Source: Pseudomonas migulae NBRC 103157 (lineage in GTDB: Bacteria > Pseudomonadota > Gammaproteobacteria > Pseudomonadales > Pseudomonadaceae). Taken from it: a stretch of 64,000 bases of DNA. The stretch lies in contig NZ_BDAG01000025.1 of assembly GCF_002091715.1 (NCBI RefSeq), positions 1 through 64,000 of the forward strand. Reading direction: 5' to 3'. The notes beneath the pieces were generated by a model. That model worked only from the letters and a program-made list of their open reading frames with translations. It made no database searches and was not told the origin of the DNA. Of the stretch, positions 1 through 8,185 are shown piece after piece; the stretch's first letter is position 1, and the number at the start of each line of letters is the position of its first letter. The translations under genes and the position numbers were made by a program.

Positions 1-61
1 ACCACGGCCAGTGTCGCGGTGATCATTCCGGTTGACGCCAGTGGCACAACGCCGAGATCCC

Positions 62-151
62 TGTAGGAGCCGGCTTGCTGGCGATGGCGTCCGTCGAGTC
101 GGTCAACCGGTTGGCTGACCCACCGCTATCGCCAGCAAGCCGGCTCCTACA
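62..151. repeat. REPIN, TGTAGGAGCCGGCTTGC type
   Basis: Two inverted copies of the core GTAGGAGCCGGCTTGCTGGC are separated by a short spacer. It is the first of two REPINs in the array beyond the 3' end of the RND gene. Confidence 0.85.
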
Positions 152-289
152 AGGGGAATGTGCGGTCAGGTCGTTTTGTGGCGCTTGCGGACGAGTTTCA
201 TCACCACCACAAAAAACACCGGCACCCACACCACGGCCAGTGTCGCGGTGATCATTCCGGTTGACGCCAGTGGCACAACGCGAGATCCC

Positions 290-379
290 TGTAGGAGCCG
301 GCTTGCTGGCGATGGCGTCCATCGAGTCGGTCAACCGGTTGATTGACCCACCGCTATCGCCAGCAAGCCGGCTCCTACA
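290..379. repeat. REPIN, TGTAGGAGCCGGCTTGC type
   Basis: This inverted pair is nearly identical to the one at 62-151, including the spacer. It lies 15 bases beyond the stop codon of the intact RND pump gene and is the likely parental copy of the array. Confidence 0.85.
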
Positions 380-393
380 AAGGGAATGTGCGG

Positions 394-3300
394 TCAGGTC
401 GTTTTGTGGCGCTTGTGGATGAGTTTCATCACCACCACAAAAAACACCGGCACAAATACCACCGCCAAGGTCGCGGTGATCATCCCGCCAATCACCCCGG
501 TGCCGATGGCTTGCTGGCTCGCGGAACTCGCCCCGGTGGCGATAGCCAGCGGCACGACGCCGAGGATGAACGCCAGGGACGTCATGACGATCGGCCGCAG
601 ACGCAGGCGCGCGGCTTGCAGCGTGGCGTCGATCAGGTCGTGGCCTTCGTCGTACAGGCTCTTGGCGAACTCGATGATCAGGATCGCGTTCTTCGCCGAC
701 AGGCCGATGATGGTGATCAGCCCGACCTTGAAGAACACGTCGTTGGGCATCCCGCGCAGCGTCACGGCCAGTACCGCGCCGAGCACGCCGAGCGGCACCA
801 CCAGCAGCACCGAAGTCGGAATCGACCAGCTCTCATACAACGCCGCCAGGCACAGGAACACGATCAGCAGCGACAAACCGAGCAAAATCGGCGCCTGACT
901 GCCGGACAGTCGTTCCTGCAACGACAGCCCCGTCCATTCCTGACCCAACCCCGCCGGCCCTTGCGCGACCAGTCGCTCGATTTCCGCCATGGCTTCACCG
1001 GTGCTGTGACCCGGCGTCGGTTCGCCGGAAATACTGATCGCCGGGTAGCCGTTGTAACGGGTCAACTGCGCTGGTCCCTGGGTCCATTTGGCCTGGACAA
1101 AGGCGGAGAGCGGCACCATTTTCCCGTTGCTGTTACGCACATGGATCTTCAGCAGATCGGCGACCTGACTGCGTTGATCGCCCTCAGCCTGGACCACCAC
1201 CCGCTGCATCCGCCCCTGATTGGGGAAGTCGTTGATGTAGGCTGAACCGACGGCGGTGGACAGCACGCTGCCGATGTCGGCGAAGGAAACACCCAGCGCA
1301 TTCGCCTGTTTGCGGTCCACGATCAGTTGCACCTGCGGCGCTTCGGCCAGCGCGCTTTCGCGCACGTTCATCAGGATCGGGCTTTTCTCGGCAGCTGCCA
1401 GCAACTCGGTGCGCGCCTGCATCAGCGTGGCATGGCCGAGGCCACCACGGTCCTGCAAACGGAACTCGAAACCGCTGGAGGTGCCGAGGCCGTCCACCGG
1501 CGGCGGCAGGACCGAGAACGCCATGGCGTCCTTGATCTGGCTCAGCGCGATGTTGGCGCGGTCTGCGATCGAACTCGCCGAGTCGTCGCTGCCGCGGTCC
1601 GACCAGTCTTTCAAGGTGGTGAACGCCAGCGCCGCGTTCTGCCCGCTGCCGGAGAAGCTGAAGCCCAGGATCACCGTACTGTCGCCGACGCCAGGTTCCG
1701 TGGCGTTGTGGGCTTCGATCTGTTCGACCACCTGCACCGTGCGATTCTTGCTCGCGCCGGGCGGCAACTGAATGTCAGTGATGGTGTAGCCCTGATCCTC
1801 CACCGGCAGGAATGAGGAGGGCAGGCGACTGAAGCACAGGCCCAGGCCGATCAGCAGCACGCCATAGATCAACAGGTAACGACCGCTGCGTTTCAGTGCA
1901 TAGGCGACCCAGCCCTGATAGCGCTCGGTCAGTTGCTCGAAACGCTTGTTGAACCAGCCGAAGAAACCGCCCTTGGCGTGATGGTCGCCCTTGGCAATCG
2001 GCTTGAGCAAGGTCGCGCAGAGCGCCGGGGTCAAGGTCAGCGCAAGGAAGGCCGAGAACAGAATCGAGGTGGCCATCGACAGCGAAAACTGCCGGTAAAT
2101 CACCCCGACCGAACCCTGCATGAACGCCATCGGAATGAACACCGCCACCAGCACAAGGGTGATGCCGATGATGGCGCCGGTGATCTGCTTCATCGCCTTG
2201 CGAGTTGCCTCTTTCGGCGACAGGCCTTCGGTGACCATGATCCGCTCGACGTTCTCCACCACGACGATGGCGTCGTCCACCAGAATGCCGATGGCCAGCA
2301 CCATGCCGAACATGGTCAGCACGTTGATCGAGAACCCCAGCGCAAGCATGGTCGCAAAAGTGCCCATCAGCGCCACCGGTACAACGAGGGTCGGAATCAG
2401 CGTGTAGCGGATGTTCTGCAGGAACAGGAACATCACCGCGAACACCAGCACCATTGCCTCGATCAGGGTGTAAACCACTTTGGTGATCGACACTTTGACG
2501 AAGGGCGACGTGTCGTACGGGATCTTGTATTCGACGTTGGCGGGGAAGTAGCGCGCCAGTTCATCCATCTTTGCCCGCACCAGCGTGGCGGTGCTCAGGG
2601 CGTTTGCGCCGGGCGACAACTGCACGCCGACGGCGGTGGACGGCTTGCCGTTCAGGCGCGTGCCGAACTGATATTCCTGGCTGCCGATCTCGACCCGCGC
2701 CACATCGCCGATGCGCACCGTGGAACCGTCGGGATTGGCCTTGAGCACGATGTCGGCAAATTCTTCCGGCGTCGACAGCTGGCCTTTGACCAGAATGGTC
2801 GCGGTGATTTCCTGGGTGGTGCGGGTCGGCAGATCGCCGATGCTGCCGGCCGAGACCTGGGCGTTCTGCGCGACGATGGCCGCGTTGACGTCGGCCGGTG
2901 TCAGGTTGAAACCGATCAGCTTCTGCGGGTCGATCCAGATCCGCATCGCCCGTTCGGCGCCATACAACTGGGCCTTGCCGACACCGTCAAGACGCTTGAT
3001 CTCGTTCATCACGTTGCGCGCCAGGTAATCGCTGAGCGCCACGTCGTCGAGCTTGCCGTCAGTGGAGGTCAGGGTGATCAGCAGCAGGAAACCGGCAGAG
3101 ACTTTCTCCACCTGCAAGCCTTGCTGATTGACCGCTTGCGGCAAGCGCGACTCCACGACTTTCAGGCGGTTCTGCACATCCACCTGGGCCATTTCCGGGT
3201 TGGTGCCCGGTTGGAAAGTCGCCTTGATCGTGGCGCTGCCCAGGCTGCTCTGGGATTCGAAATACAGCAGATGATCGGCGCCGTTGAGCTCTTCCTCGAT

Positions 3301-3492
3301 CAGGCTGACCACGCTTTCGTCCACGGTTTGCGCCGAGGCGCCCGGGTACACGGCATAGATTTCGATCTGCGGCGGCGCGACATCGGGGTACTGCGCCACC
3401 GGCAACTGTGGAATGGCCAGGGCGCCGGCCAGCAGGATGAACAGGGCCACCACCCAGGCAAACACCGGGCGATCGATAAAGAACTGCGGCAT
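394..3492 (-). CDS. RND efflux pump, inner-membrane transporter (HAE1 family)
   Basis: The 1032-residue product has the length and layout of HAE1 resistance-nodulation-division pumps. It starts MPQFFIDRPVFAW, has two large periplasmic loops, and carries the TM4 segment GMVLAIGILVDDAIVVVENV with the paired aspartates of the proton relay. It should export drugs or other amphiphiles across the envelope using the proton gradient. The adaptor gene ends 15 bases upstream in the same direction. No outer-membrane factor gene is next to it, so it probably borrows a shared OprM/TolC-like channel. The layout (adaptor, pump, divergent two-component system) recalls P. aeruginosa mexMN, but I cannot confirm orthology. 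The start has a GGA ribosome site. Confidence 0.93.
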   Translation of the reverse strand: MPQFFIDRPVFAWVVALFILLAGALAIPQLPVAQYPDVAPPQIEIYAVYPGASAQTVDESVVSLIEEELNGADHLLYFESQSSLGSATIKATFQPGTNPEMAQVDVQNRLKVVESRLPQAVNQQGLQVEKVSAGFLLLITLTSTDGKLDDVALSDYLARNVMNEIKRLDGVGKAQLYGAERAMRIWIDPQKLIGFNLTPADVNAAIVAQNAQVSAGSIGDLPTRTTQEITATILVKGQLSTPEEFADIVLKANPDGSTVRIGDVARVEIGSQEYQFGTRLNGKPSTAVGVQLSPGANALSTATLVRAKMDELARYFPANVEYKIPYDTSPFVKVSITKVVYTLIEAMVLVFAVMFLFLQNIRYTLIPTLVVPVALMGTFATMLALGFSINVLTMFGMVLAIGILVDDAIVVVENVERIMVTEGLSPKEATRKAMKQITGAIIGITLVLVAVFIPMAFMQGSVGVIYRQFSLSMATSILFSAFLALTLTPALCATLLKPIAKGDHHAKGGFFGWFNKRFEQLTERYQGWVAYALKRSGRYLLIYGVLLIGLGLCFSRLPSSFLPVEDQGYTITDIQLPPGASKNRTVQVVEQIEAHNATEPGVGDSTVILGFSFSGSGQNAALAFTTLKDWSDRGSDDSASSIADRANIALSQIKDAMAFSVLPPPVDGLGTSSGFEFRLQDRGGLGHATLMQARTELLAAAEKSPILMNVRESALAEAPQVQLIVDRKQANALGVSFADIGSVLSTAVGSAYINDFPNQGRMQRVVVQAEGDQRSQVADLLKIHVRNSNGKMVPLSAFVQAKWTQGPAQLTRYNGYPAISISGEPTPGHSTGEAMAEIERLVAQGPAGLGQEWTGLSLQERLSGSQAPILLGLSLLIVFLCLAALYESWSIPTSVLLVVPLGVLGAVLAVTLRGMPNDVFFKVGLITIIGLSAKNAILIIEFAKSLYDEGHDLIDATLQAARLRLRPIVMTSLAFILGVVPLAIATGASSASQQAIGTGVIGGMITATLAVVFVPVFFVVVMKLIHKRHKTT

Positions 3493-3507
3493 AAAAAAGC
3501 GTCCTGC

Positions 3508-4665
3508 TTACTGACCAGTGGCCTGGGCAAGTGGAAGAGGGGAATCGTCGATCTGCACTTTCTCGCCGGGCTTGGCGTGTTGCAGGCCTTCGATGACGAT
3601 GCGGTCGCCGGGCTTGAGACCTGCGGTGACGATCCAGCGATCGTTCTGCACGGCGCCCAGCTCAACCGGCTGCTGGCCGACCCGCTGATCTGCGTCGAGC
3701 AGCAGCACCTGAGCAATACCGGCGCTGTCACGCTGGATGGCCCGTTGCGGCACGCTGATGCCTTGCTGATTCACAGCTTGCTCCAGGCGTACTCGCACAA
3801 AGCTGCCGGGCAGCAAGTCGAGGTCCGGGTTGGGGAACTCGCTGCGCAGGATGATCTGGCCGGTGCCCGGGTCGACGGTGATGTCGGTGAACAGCAGCTT
3901 GCCCGGCAGCGGATAGAGACTGCCGTCGTCCTGGATCAGGGTGGCTTTGGCCTGGCCCTGGCCGACTTCCTTCAACTGACCGGAGCGGAAGGCACGGCGT
4001 AGATCGTTGAGTTCGCGGGTCGACTGGGTGAGGTCGGCATGGATCGGGTTCAGTTGCTGAATCAATGCCAGTGGTGTGGTTTCGTTCTGCCCGACCAGCG
4101 CACCTTCGGTGACCAGTGCACGGCCGATACGCCCGGAAATCGGCGCGGTGACGGTGGCGTAGCCGAGATTGAGTTTCGCCCGCTCCACGGCGGCCTTGTT
4201 GGCGGCGACCTGGGCGGCGGTTTGCCGCACGGCGGCTCGGGCGTTGTCGTAGTCCTGACCGCTGATGGCGTTGCCTTCGATCAACTGGGCATAACGCTGC
4301 TCTTGCAGGCGTGCCTGAAACGCATTGGCCTCGGCTTTTCGCAGTTCCGCTTCGGCGCTGTCCAGATCAGCCTTGAACGGCGCGGGGTCGATGCGAAACA
4401 GCACGTCGCCTTTTTTCACATCGCTGCCTTCGTGGAAGACCCGTTGCAACACGACGCCGGCGACACGGGCGCGAACTTCGGCGATCCGGGGCGCGGCAAT
4501 CCGCCCGCTCAGTTCGCTGGTGATCGACAGAGGCCGGGCGTCGAGGGTTTCGATGCGCACGGTGGCCAATGGCGCCTGTTCTTCGGCGATAGAGGACTTG
4601 TCACAAGCGCTCAGCATCAACGCCAGTGCCAGCAGGCTGAGCTTGGCAAGCAGGTTCTTTGACAT
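3508..4665 (-). CDS. RND efflux periplasmic adaptor (membrane fusion protein)
   Basis: The 385-residue product begins with a lipoprotein signal (MSKNLLAKLS, lipobox LSAC, Cys21). Beta-barrel/lipoyl halves flank a hairpin region (DLDSAEAELRKAEANAFQ), and the typical adaptor segments follow: GYATVTAPISGRIG, SLYPLPGKLLFTD, and PGSFVRVRLEQ. It should link the inner-membrane pump to an outer-membrane channel. It is the first gene of a two-gene operon with the pump and is divergent from a response regulator gene, which suggests control by that two-component system. Confidence 0.93.
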   Translation of the reverse strand: MSKNLLAKLSLLALALMLSACDKSSIAEEQAPLATVRIETLDARPLSITSELSGRIAAPRIAEVRARVAGVVLQRVFHEGSDVKKGDVLFRIDPAPFKADLDSAEAELRKAEANAFQARLQEQRYAQLIEGNAISGQDYDNARAAVRQTAAQVAANKAAVERAKLNLGYATVTAPISGRIGRALVTEGALVGQNETTPLALIQQLNPIHADLTQSTRELNDLRRAFRSGQLKEVGQGQAKATLIQDDGSLYPLPGKLLFTDITVDPGTGQIILRSEFPNPDLDLLPGSFVRVRLEQAVNQQGISVPQRAIQRDSAGIAQVLLLDADQRVGQQPVELGAVQNDRWIVTAGLKPGDRIVIEGLQHAKPGEKVQIDDSPLPLAQATGQ

Positions 4666-4959
4666 GTAAATACCCCAATAATGAACTCCCGTATCCTACG
4701 GGGAGCCGACGAGGGTAGCGGTGAAGCTTTGTTGGTGCTGTGTGAAATTGTGTAAGGGTTTTACTCAGGGGCGGGTGAGGGCGTATATCCTTCACGGCTT
4801 GATTCCTTTTGCGACTTCGAGGCCGCCATCGCGAGCAAGCCCGCTCCCCCATTGGATTTCTGTGCACACGAATTTTGTGCTCGACAGCAATCAAATGTGG
4901 GAGCGGGCTTGCTCGCGAAGGGGCCCACGTGATCGCCACAGAACTCCCTGGAAACACCC
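4666..4959. promoter_or_regulatory. Divergent intergenic region between efflux operon and two-component system
   Basis: This 294-base gap must hold promoters for both operons. Near 4738-4756 there is a loose direct repeat (TGTGAAAT then TGTGTAAG) that could be an OmpR-family site, but the match is weak. The right part is occupied by a REPIN. I see no strong -35/-10 pair. Confidence 0.4.
4826..4921. repeat. REPIN, TGTGGGAGCGGGCTTGCTCGCGAA type, reversed order
   Basis: An inverted pair in which the left copy is on the minus strand and the right on the plus strand, opposite to most pairs here. It lies just upstream of the response regulator start, inside the divergent promoter region. Confidence 0.75.
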
Positions 4960-5661
4960 ATGCCCAACATCCTCCTGGTCGAAGACGACACCGCACTCTC
5001 CGAGCTGATTGCCAGCTACCTGGAACGCAACGGCTATTCCGTCAGCGTGATCAGCCGTGGCGACCACGTGCGCGAGCGTGCGCGGGTCAATCCGCCGGAC
5101 CTGGTGATCCTCGACCTGATGTTGCCGGGCCTCGACGGCCTGCAAGTCTGTCGCTTGCTGCGCGCGGATTCGGCGACGCTGCCGATCCTGATGCTCACCG
5201 CCCGCGATGACAGCCACGACCAGGTGCTGGGCCTGGAAATGGGCGCCGATGACTACGTCACCAAACCCTGCGAACCGCGAGTGTTGCTGGCCCGCGTCCG
5301 TACGCTGTTGCGCCGCAGCAGCCTCAGTGAGCCGCAGACCGCCAATGACCGCATTCTCATGGGCAATCTGTGCATTGACCTGTCCGAGCGCACCGTGACC
5401 TGGCGCGAACAACTGGTCGAACTGTCCAGCGGCGAATACAACCTGCTGGTGGTGCTGGCCCGGCATGCTGGCGAAGTGCTGAGCCGCGACCAGATCCTGC
5501 AACGCCTGCGCGGTATCGAATTCAATGGCACAGACCGCTCGGTGGACGTGGCGATCTCCAAGTTGCGGCGCAAATTCGACGACCACGCTGGCGAAGCGCG
5601 CAAGATCAAGACCGTGTGGGGCAAGGGTTATTTGTTTAGCCGCTCCGAGTGGGAATGCTGA
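4960..5661 (+). CDS. OmpR/RstA-family response regulator
   Basis: A 233-residue regulator. An N-terminal receiver (acidic pair at residues 9-10, phospho-acceptor Asp52 in LVILDLMLPG, Lys102 in YVTKP) is followed by a C-terminal winged helix (about 135-230) of the OmpR/PhoB type, ending with the usual KTVWGKGYLF. It receives phosphate from the kinase encoded immediately downstream and is expected to bind promoter DNA. The adjacent divergent efflux operon is the obvious candidate target (inference). The stop is four bases before the kinase start. Confidence 0.93.
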   Translation: MPNILLVEDDTALSELIASYLERNGYSVSVISRGDHVRERARVNPPDLVILDLMLPGLDGLQVCRLLRADSATLPILMLTARDDSHDQVLGLEMGADDYVTKPCEPRVLLARVRTLLRRSSLSEPQTANDRILMGNLCIDLSERTVTWREQLVELSSGEYNLLVVLARHAGEVLSRDQILQRLRGIEFNGTDRSVDVAISKLRRKFDDHAGEARKIKTVWGKGYLFSRSEWEC

Positions 5662-5665
5662 AGCG

Positions 5666-6970
5666 ATGTTCAGACTCCTCTTTCGCCTGTATCTGGTAAC
5701 CATCGTCTCCTACAGCGCGGCGATCTATCTGGTGCCGGACGTGGTGATCAAGGTCTTCCAGGAGCGCTTCGTCACCTACAACCTCGATTATTCCCGCGGG
5801 CTGCAAACCCTCATCGTCAAGCAGTTCCATGCCGTGCCCGAGGCGCAATGGCCGGCGTTGGCGAGCGAGATGGATAAGGAATTCGACCCGCTGCACATCG
5901 TTCTGACCGGCAATGACGATCCTGGCTTGACCCTGGCAGAGCAGAAGCGTTTGCAGCGTGGCGAGAGCGTGGTGCGCATCGGCGACTGGGGCTGGCGCAC
6001 CTTGGCGGTGACACCGTTGAACCAACAAACGGTGGTGCAAATGGTTGTGCCGCCGGACCCGCTGGACGTCAATTTGTTGTACTGGAGCATCAACGTGCTG
6101 ATCGGCGCGACGATGCTGGCGTGTTTGCTGCTGTGGCTGCGCCCGCACTGGCGCGATCTGGAACGCCTTAAAGGCACCGCTGAACGCTTCGGTAAAGGCC
6201 ACTTGAGCGAGCGCACGAAGATTTCCGCCAACTCCAATATCGGTAGCCTGGCCAACGTGTTCGACACCATGGCCGGCGATATTGAGAACCTGCTCAACCA
6301 GCAGCGGGATTTGCTTAACGCGGTCTCCCACGAACTGCGCACGCCGCTGACGCGCCTGGACTTTGGCCTGGCCCTGGCGCTGTCCGACGACTTGCCGGTC
6401 GCCAGCCGCGAACGTTTGCAAGGCCTGGTTGCGCACATCCGTGAACTCGACGAACTGGTGCTGGAGCTGCTGTCCTACAGCCGCCTGCAAAACCCCGCGC
6501 GTTTACCGGAGCAGGTTGAAGTGTCGCTGGATGAATTCATCGACAGCATTCTGGGCAGTGTCGATGAAGAGTTGGAGTCTCCTGACATCGTGATTGATGT
6601 GCTGCTTCACGGCCAGCTCGAACGCTTCAGCCTCGACCCGCGCCTGACCGCCCGCGCGATTCAGAACTTGCTGCGCAACGCGATGCGGTATTGCGAGAAG
6701 CGCATTCAGATTGGTGTGCAGGTCTGTGCAAAGGGGTGTGAGATCTGGGTCGATGACGATGGGATCGGCATTCCCGATGACGAGCGTGAGCGGATTTTCG
6801 AACCGTTTTATCGGCTGGATCGCAGTCGGGATCGAGCGACAGGCGGGTTTGGTCTAGGACTGGCGATCAGCCGTCGGGCGCTGGAAGCGCAGGGCGGTAC
6901 CCTCACGGTCGAACCTTCACCGCTGGGCGGTGCGCGGTTCCGGTTGTGGCTACCGACTTTGGCCTATTGA
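5666..6970 (+). CDS. Sensor histidine kinase, RstB-like
   Basis: The 434-residue product starts at the ATG four bases after the regulator stop. It has a TM segment at about 8-28, a periplasmic sensor domain of about 110 residues, a second TM at about 137-157, a HAMP linker, the H box LNAVSHELRTPLTRLDF (His222), and an ATPase domain with DDDGIGIPDDERERIFEP and GGFGLGLAISR. It should autophosphorylate at His222 and pass phosphate to the adjacent regulator. The signal is not evident. The 3' end of this gene has been copied twice downstream together with a REPIN. Confidence 0.93.
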   Translation: MFRLLFRLYLVTIVSYSAAIYLVPDVVIKVFQERFVTYNLDYSRGLQTLIVKQFHAVPEAQWPALASEMDKEFDPLHIVLTGNDDPGLTLAEQKRLQRGESVVRIGDWGWRTLAVTPLNQQTVVQMVVPPDPLDVNLLYWSINVLIGATMLACLLLWLRPHWRDLERLKGTAERFGKGHLSERTKISANSNIGSLANVFDTMAGDIENLLNQQRDLLNAVSHELRTPLTRLDFGLALALSDDLPVASRERLQGLVAHIRELDELVLELLSYSRLQNPARLPEQVEVSLDEFIDSILGSVDEELESPDIVIDVLLHGQLERFSLDPRLTARAIQNLLRNAMRYCEKRIQIGVQVCAKGCEIWVDDDGIGIPDDERERIFEPFYRLDRSRDRATGGFGLGLAISRRALEAQGGTLTVEPSPLGGARFRLWLPTLAY

Positions 6971-6995
6971 TCGCTGCGACTACCGCACCAACCTG

Positions 6996-7075
6996 TGTAG
7001 GAGCTGGCTGACGATGGCGTTGTTGAAGTCACCGCAATGTCTGATGGCGCCATCGCCAGCAAGCCGGCTCCTACA
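6996..7075. repeat. REPIN with damaged left arm (array unit 1)
   Basis: The left arm reads TGTAGGAGCTGGCTGACGAT, lacking four bases of the GCCGGCTTGCTGGCGAT core. The right arm is intact. Confidence 0.8.
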
Positions 7076-7161
7076 GGTCACATCGCCGTTGGGTGGTGCG
7101 CGGCTTCGGTTGTGGCTACCGACTTCGGCCTCATGATCGCTGCGACTACCGCACCACCCTG

Positions 7162-7245
7162 TGTAGGAGCCGGCTTGCTGGCGATGGCGTTGTTGAACTC
7201 ACCGCAATGTCTGATGGCGCCATCGCCAGCAAGCCGGCTCCTACA
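7162..7245. repeat. REPIN (array unit 2)
   Basis: Intact inverted pair of the TGTAGGAGCCGGCTTGC type. The spacer is shared with units 1 and 3. Confidence 0.85.
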
Positions 7246-7331
7246 GGTCACATCACTGCTGGGCGGTGCGCGGTTCCGGTTGTGGCTACCGACTTCGGCC
7301 TCATGATCGCTGCGACTACCGCACCAACCCG

Positions 7332-7415
7332 TGTAGGAGCCGGCTTGCTGGCGATGGCGTTGTTGAACCCACCGCAATGTCTGATGGCGCCATCGCCAGC
7401 CAGCCGGCTCCTACA
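7332..7415. repeat. REPIN (array unit 3)
   Basis: Inverted pair of the same type; the right arm has one change (CAGCCAGCCGG). It ends three bases before the anti-sigma stop codon and may serve as the termination region for both convergent genes. Confidence 0.85.
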
Positions 7416-7417
7416 GG

Positions 7418-8185
7418 TCACGCGCTGAGCCGGCTTTTGATCAGCTTCGCCATCTGCTCCAGTTCCGCCGCCGGGTTATGCCCGATCAGCATCCATGCAT
7501 GTTCCATGTCCGCCCAGTACACCACGTTCATCCCGTGTCGACGTTCGTGGGCGAAGTGCCGGCTGCCGCTGTTGGAGCGGGTGATGCATAACGCCATGGG
7601 ACCATGCGCGGGGTCCAGATAGGTTATCTGGGCGATGGGCATGCCGTCGTATTCGAGGATTTGCGCGCGTTTGAGTTCGAGGCGTGGCAGGGACAATTGT
7701 GCAGGCAACAGACTCAACCCCAGGCGTGCGTCGATGGTGCGCAGTTGCGCGCGTTGCGTGGCTTCGTCGCTGGGCAGGTGTTCCAGGGTTTGTGGCACGT
7801 ACAGCGCCATATAGTCCGCCACCAGCCCGCGCCAGCTATTTTTTGGCTGACTCGACTGCCAGCCGAGAAACAAGCGATCTGCTACCACACCGCTCACCAC
7901 CAGGCCGGCCGCCGCGGCAAGAAACCAGCGTCGACTCATCGCGGGTCGGGCAGGCGAGGGCAAGGTCTCGAGCATGGCGTGCAAGCGGTCCACCGGTGCC
8001 TGTTGTGTCACTTCATCGTAGGCCTCGCGGAATGGCAGATTGCTGCGGGCCAGCCATTGCAGACGCAGATTGAGTACCGAATCTTCGGCGATGGCCGCGT
8101 CGATGCGGCTGCGCTGATCAGTATCGAGTTGGTCATCCAGGTAGGCCACCAGTTGCTCGTCCGATGGTTTTGCGTGATCGTTCAT
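7418..8185 (-). CDS. Membrane-anchored anti-sigma factor
   Basis: A 255-residue product with a cytoplasmic N-terminal domain rich in acidic helices (DEQLVAYLDDQLD, then AAIAEDSVLNLRLQWLARS, as in ECF anti-sigma domains). A single TM follows at about 84-105, preceded by SRRWF, and then a periplasmic domain of about 150 residues. Its start overlaps the stop of the ECF sigma gene by four bases, so the pair is translationally coupled, and it should hold that sigma factor inactive. No HxxxCxxC zinc motif is seen, so it is not a classical ZAS protein. Confidence 0.88.
   Translation of the reverse strand: MNDHAKPSDEQLVAYLDDQLDTDQRSRIDAAIAEDSVLNLRLQWLARSNLPFREAYDEVTQQAPVDRLHAMLETLPSPARPAMSRRWFLAAAAGLVVSGVVADRLFLGWQSSQPKNSWRGLVADYMALYVPQTLEHLPSDEATQRAQLRTIDARLGLSLLPAQLSLPRLELKRAQILEYDGMPIAQITYLDPAHGPMALCITRSNSGSRHFAHERRHGMNVVYWADMEHAWMLIGHNPAAELEQMAKLIKSRLSA

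Larger units (their letters stand above)
1..393. repeat. Tandem array of truncated RND-pump 3' tails, each followed by a REPIN
   Basis: Bases 1 to about 151 recur at about 230 to 379 with a period of 229 bases and one base lost near position 281. Each unit holds a shortened copy of the 3' end of the neighbouring efflux-pump gene (minus strand) and a REPIN palindrome pair. The copy at about 167-270 still encodes the pump's last 30 or so residues (MITATLAVV, then FFVVVMKL, ending KRHKTT and stop) on the minus strand, but lacks roughly 15 residues between the VVPLA and MITAT blocks of the intact gene. The unit at the left edge is cut by the window, so the array may continue. There is no separate gene here. 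Confidence 0.85.
6921..7417 (+). repeat. Three-unit tandem array of kinase 3' tail plus REPIN
   Basis: The last 50 or so bases of the kinase gene and the following REPIN recur twice, at offsets of 166 and 170 bases. The 4-base difference comes from a deletion in the first REPIN arm of unit 1. Tails at about 7088-7135 and 7258-7305 keep the reading frame LGGAR(L/F)RLWLPTSAS and a TGA stop; the intact gene ends LGGARFRLWLPTLAY. Both copies share the SAS ending, so they are closer to each other than to the gene. The array abuts the stop codon of the convergent anti-sigma gene. Confidence 0.9.

Noticed and set aside
343..1245. Long plus-strand reading frame over the RND gene
   Set aside because: It is antisense to a clearly coding pump gene, highly charged, and has no family pattern.
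1933..4002. A 689-codon plus-strand frame opposite pump and adaptor
   Set aside because: It is a high-GC shadow frame rich in His, Gln and Arg with no recognisable domain.
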